From Lachnospiraceae bacterium (lineage in GTDB: Bacteria; Bacillota; Clostridia; Lachnospirales; Lachnospiraceae): a DNA stretch of 38,945 bases. Location of the stretch: the NCBI GenBank assembly GCA_022769625.1, contig JALEJP010000044.1:1-38945 (forward strand), written 5' to 3'. Positions 38,723-38,945 of this stretch are shown here, one piece after another (position 1 is the first letter of the stretch; every line of letters begins with the position of its first letter). The translations under genes and the position numbers were made by a program. The notes beneath the pieces are model-generated. The model saw only the letters and a list, made by a program, of their open reading frames with translations. It did not search any database and was not told where the DNA came from.

Positions 38723-38945
38723 TCAATCCGGCTCTCCCGCTTTGGAGATCAGAATACAGTTCGGTGTTTCAATACGAATGGGCTTTCCTTTCATATAGAG
38801 CAGACCCTGTTCATAATCCACCGTAAAGAAACGAATCTCGTTGGACTCATGATTCAGGACAACCATTGTTTTCTCATCCGGGAAAACTGCCACGTCTTTT
38901 GGATATTTGCCGCTGATCGGAAGAATGCAGATTTTACTGAGCAAA
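38723..38945 (-). CDS. Lactonase-family (beta-propeller) protein, C-terminal end only
   Basis: The 73 residues visible match the last blades of a YbhE / 6-phosphogluconolactonase-type propeller (PF10282): ISGKYPKDVAVFPDEKTMVVLNHESNEIRFFTVDYEQGLLYM and PIRIETPNCILI. It ends in KAGEPD. The frame continues past the window edge, so the full gene starts beyond 38945. Such proteins hydrolyse 6-phosphogluconolactone or related lactones; many in this family have not been tested. It is convergent with aroC and ends at the bidirectional terminator. Confidence 0.8.
   Translation of the reverse strand, partial: LLSKICILPISGKYPKDVAVFPDEKTMVVLNHESNEIRFFTVDYEQGLLYMKGKPIRIETPNCILISKAGEPD

Overview
The window looks like a chromosome segment of an anaerobic, spore-forming gut clostridium, most likely Lachnospiraceae-like. 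The evidence is consistent Shine-Dalgarno sites (AGGAGG type), spoVAD/spoVAE, an anaerobic ribonucleotide reductase activase (NrdG), a T-box leader, and large secreted glycosidases with Big_2, FIVAR and dockerin modules. I see no phage, IS element, CRISPR array, rRNA or tRNA. The species assignment is inference.

Layout. 1-9.4 kb: start of a secreted protein, a secreted GH51-type arabinofuranosidase (TTG start), a 62-residue hypothetical protein, a secreted heptad-repeat coiled-coil protein, an unrecognised 315-residue protein and a convergent TetR regulator. 9.4-15.2 kb (+ strand): a GerMN-like lipoprotein, a three-gene Gld-type ABC exporter (ATPase, permease, GldG-like auxiliary protein), the wreck of a fourth DUF4340-type gene, and a MATE transporter. 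15.1-19.5 kb (- strand): nrdG-dut behind an NrdR-box promoter and a leader hairpin, then a three-gene ABC importer behind a T-box whose specifier reads TGG, so probably a tryptophan importer.

19.6-25.1 kb (- strand): RluA-type pseudouridine synthase plus glycerol kinase, an ECF sigma factor with a DUF4179 partner, and spoVAD-spoVAE without spoVAC. 25.2-29.5 kb: a structured, repeat-like intergenic element, a secreted GH63-type glucosidase with about four FIVAR-like repeats and a dockerin, and an AT-rich gene-free stretch. 29.5-38.9 kb: SGNH hydrolase and LysA-like decarboxylase; LTA-synthase-type sulfatase, pyruvate kinase and a rhomboid-like protein with a zinc ribbon; CorA; a small LysM protein; aroC on the + strand; and the end of a lactonase-type gene.

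The most informative observations are regulatory or evolutionary: an orphan nrdG with promoter, NrdR-like boxes and an intrinsic terminator before the gene; the Trp-specifier T-box naming its transporter; the DUF4340 remnant; two consensus promoters whose -35 box contains the upstream gene's stop codon; and a dockerin-bearing GH63 enzyme. I found no clearly new defence or mobile system.
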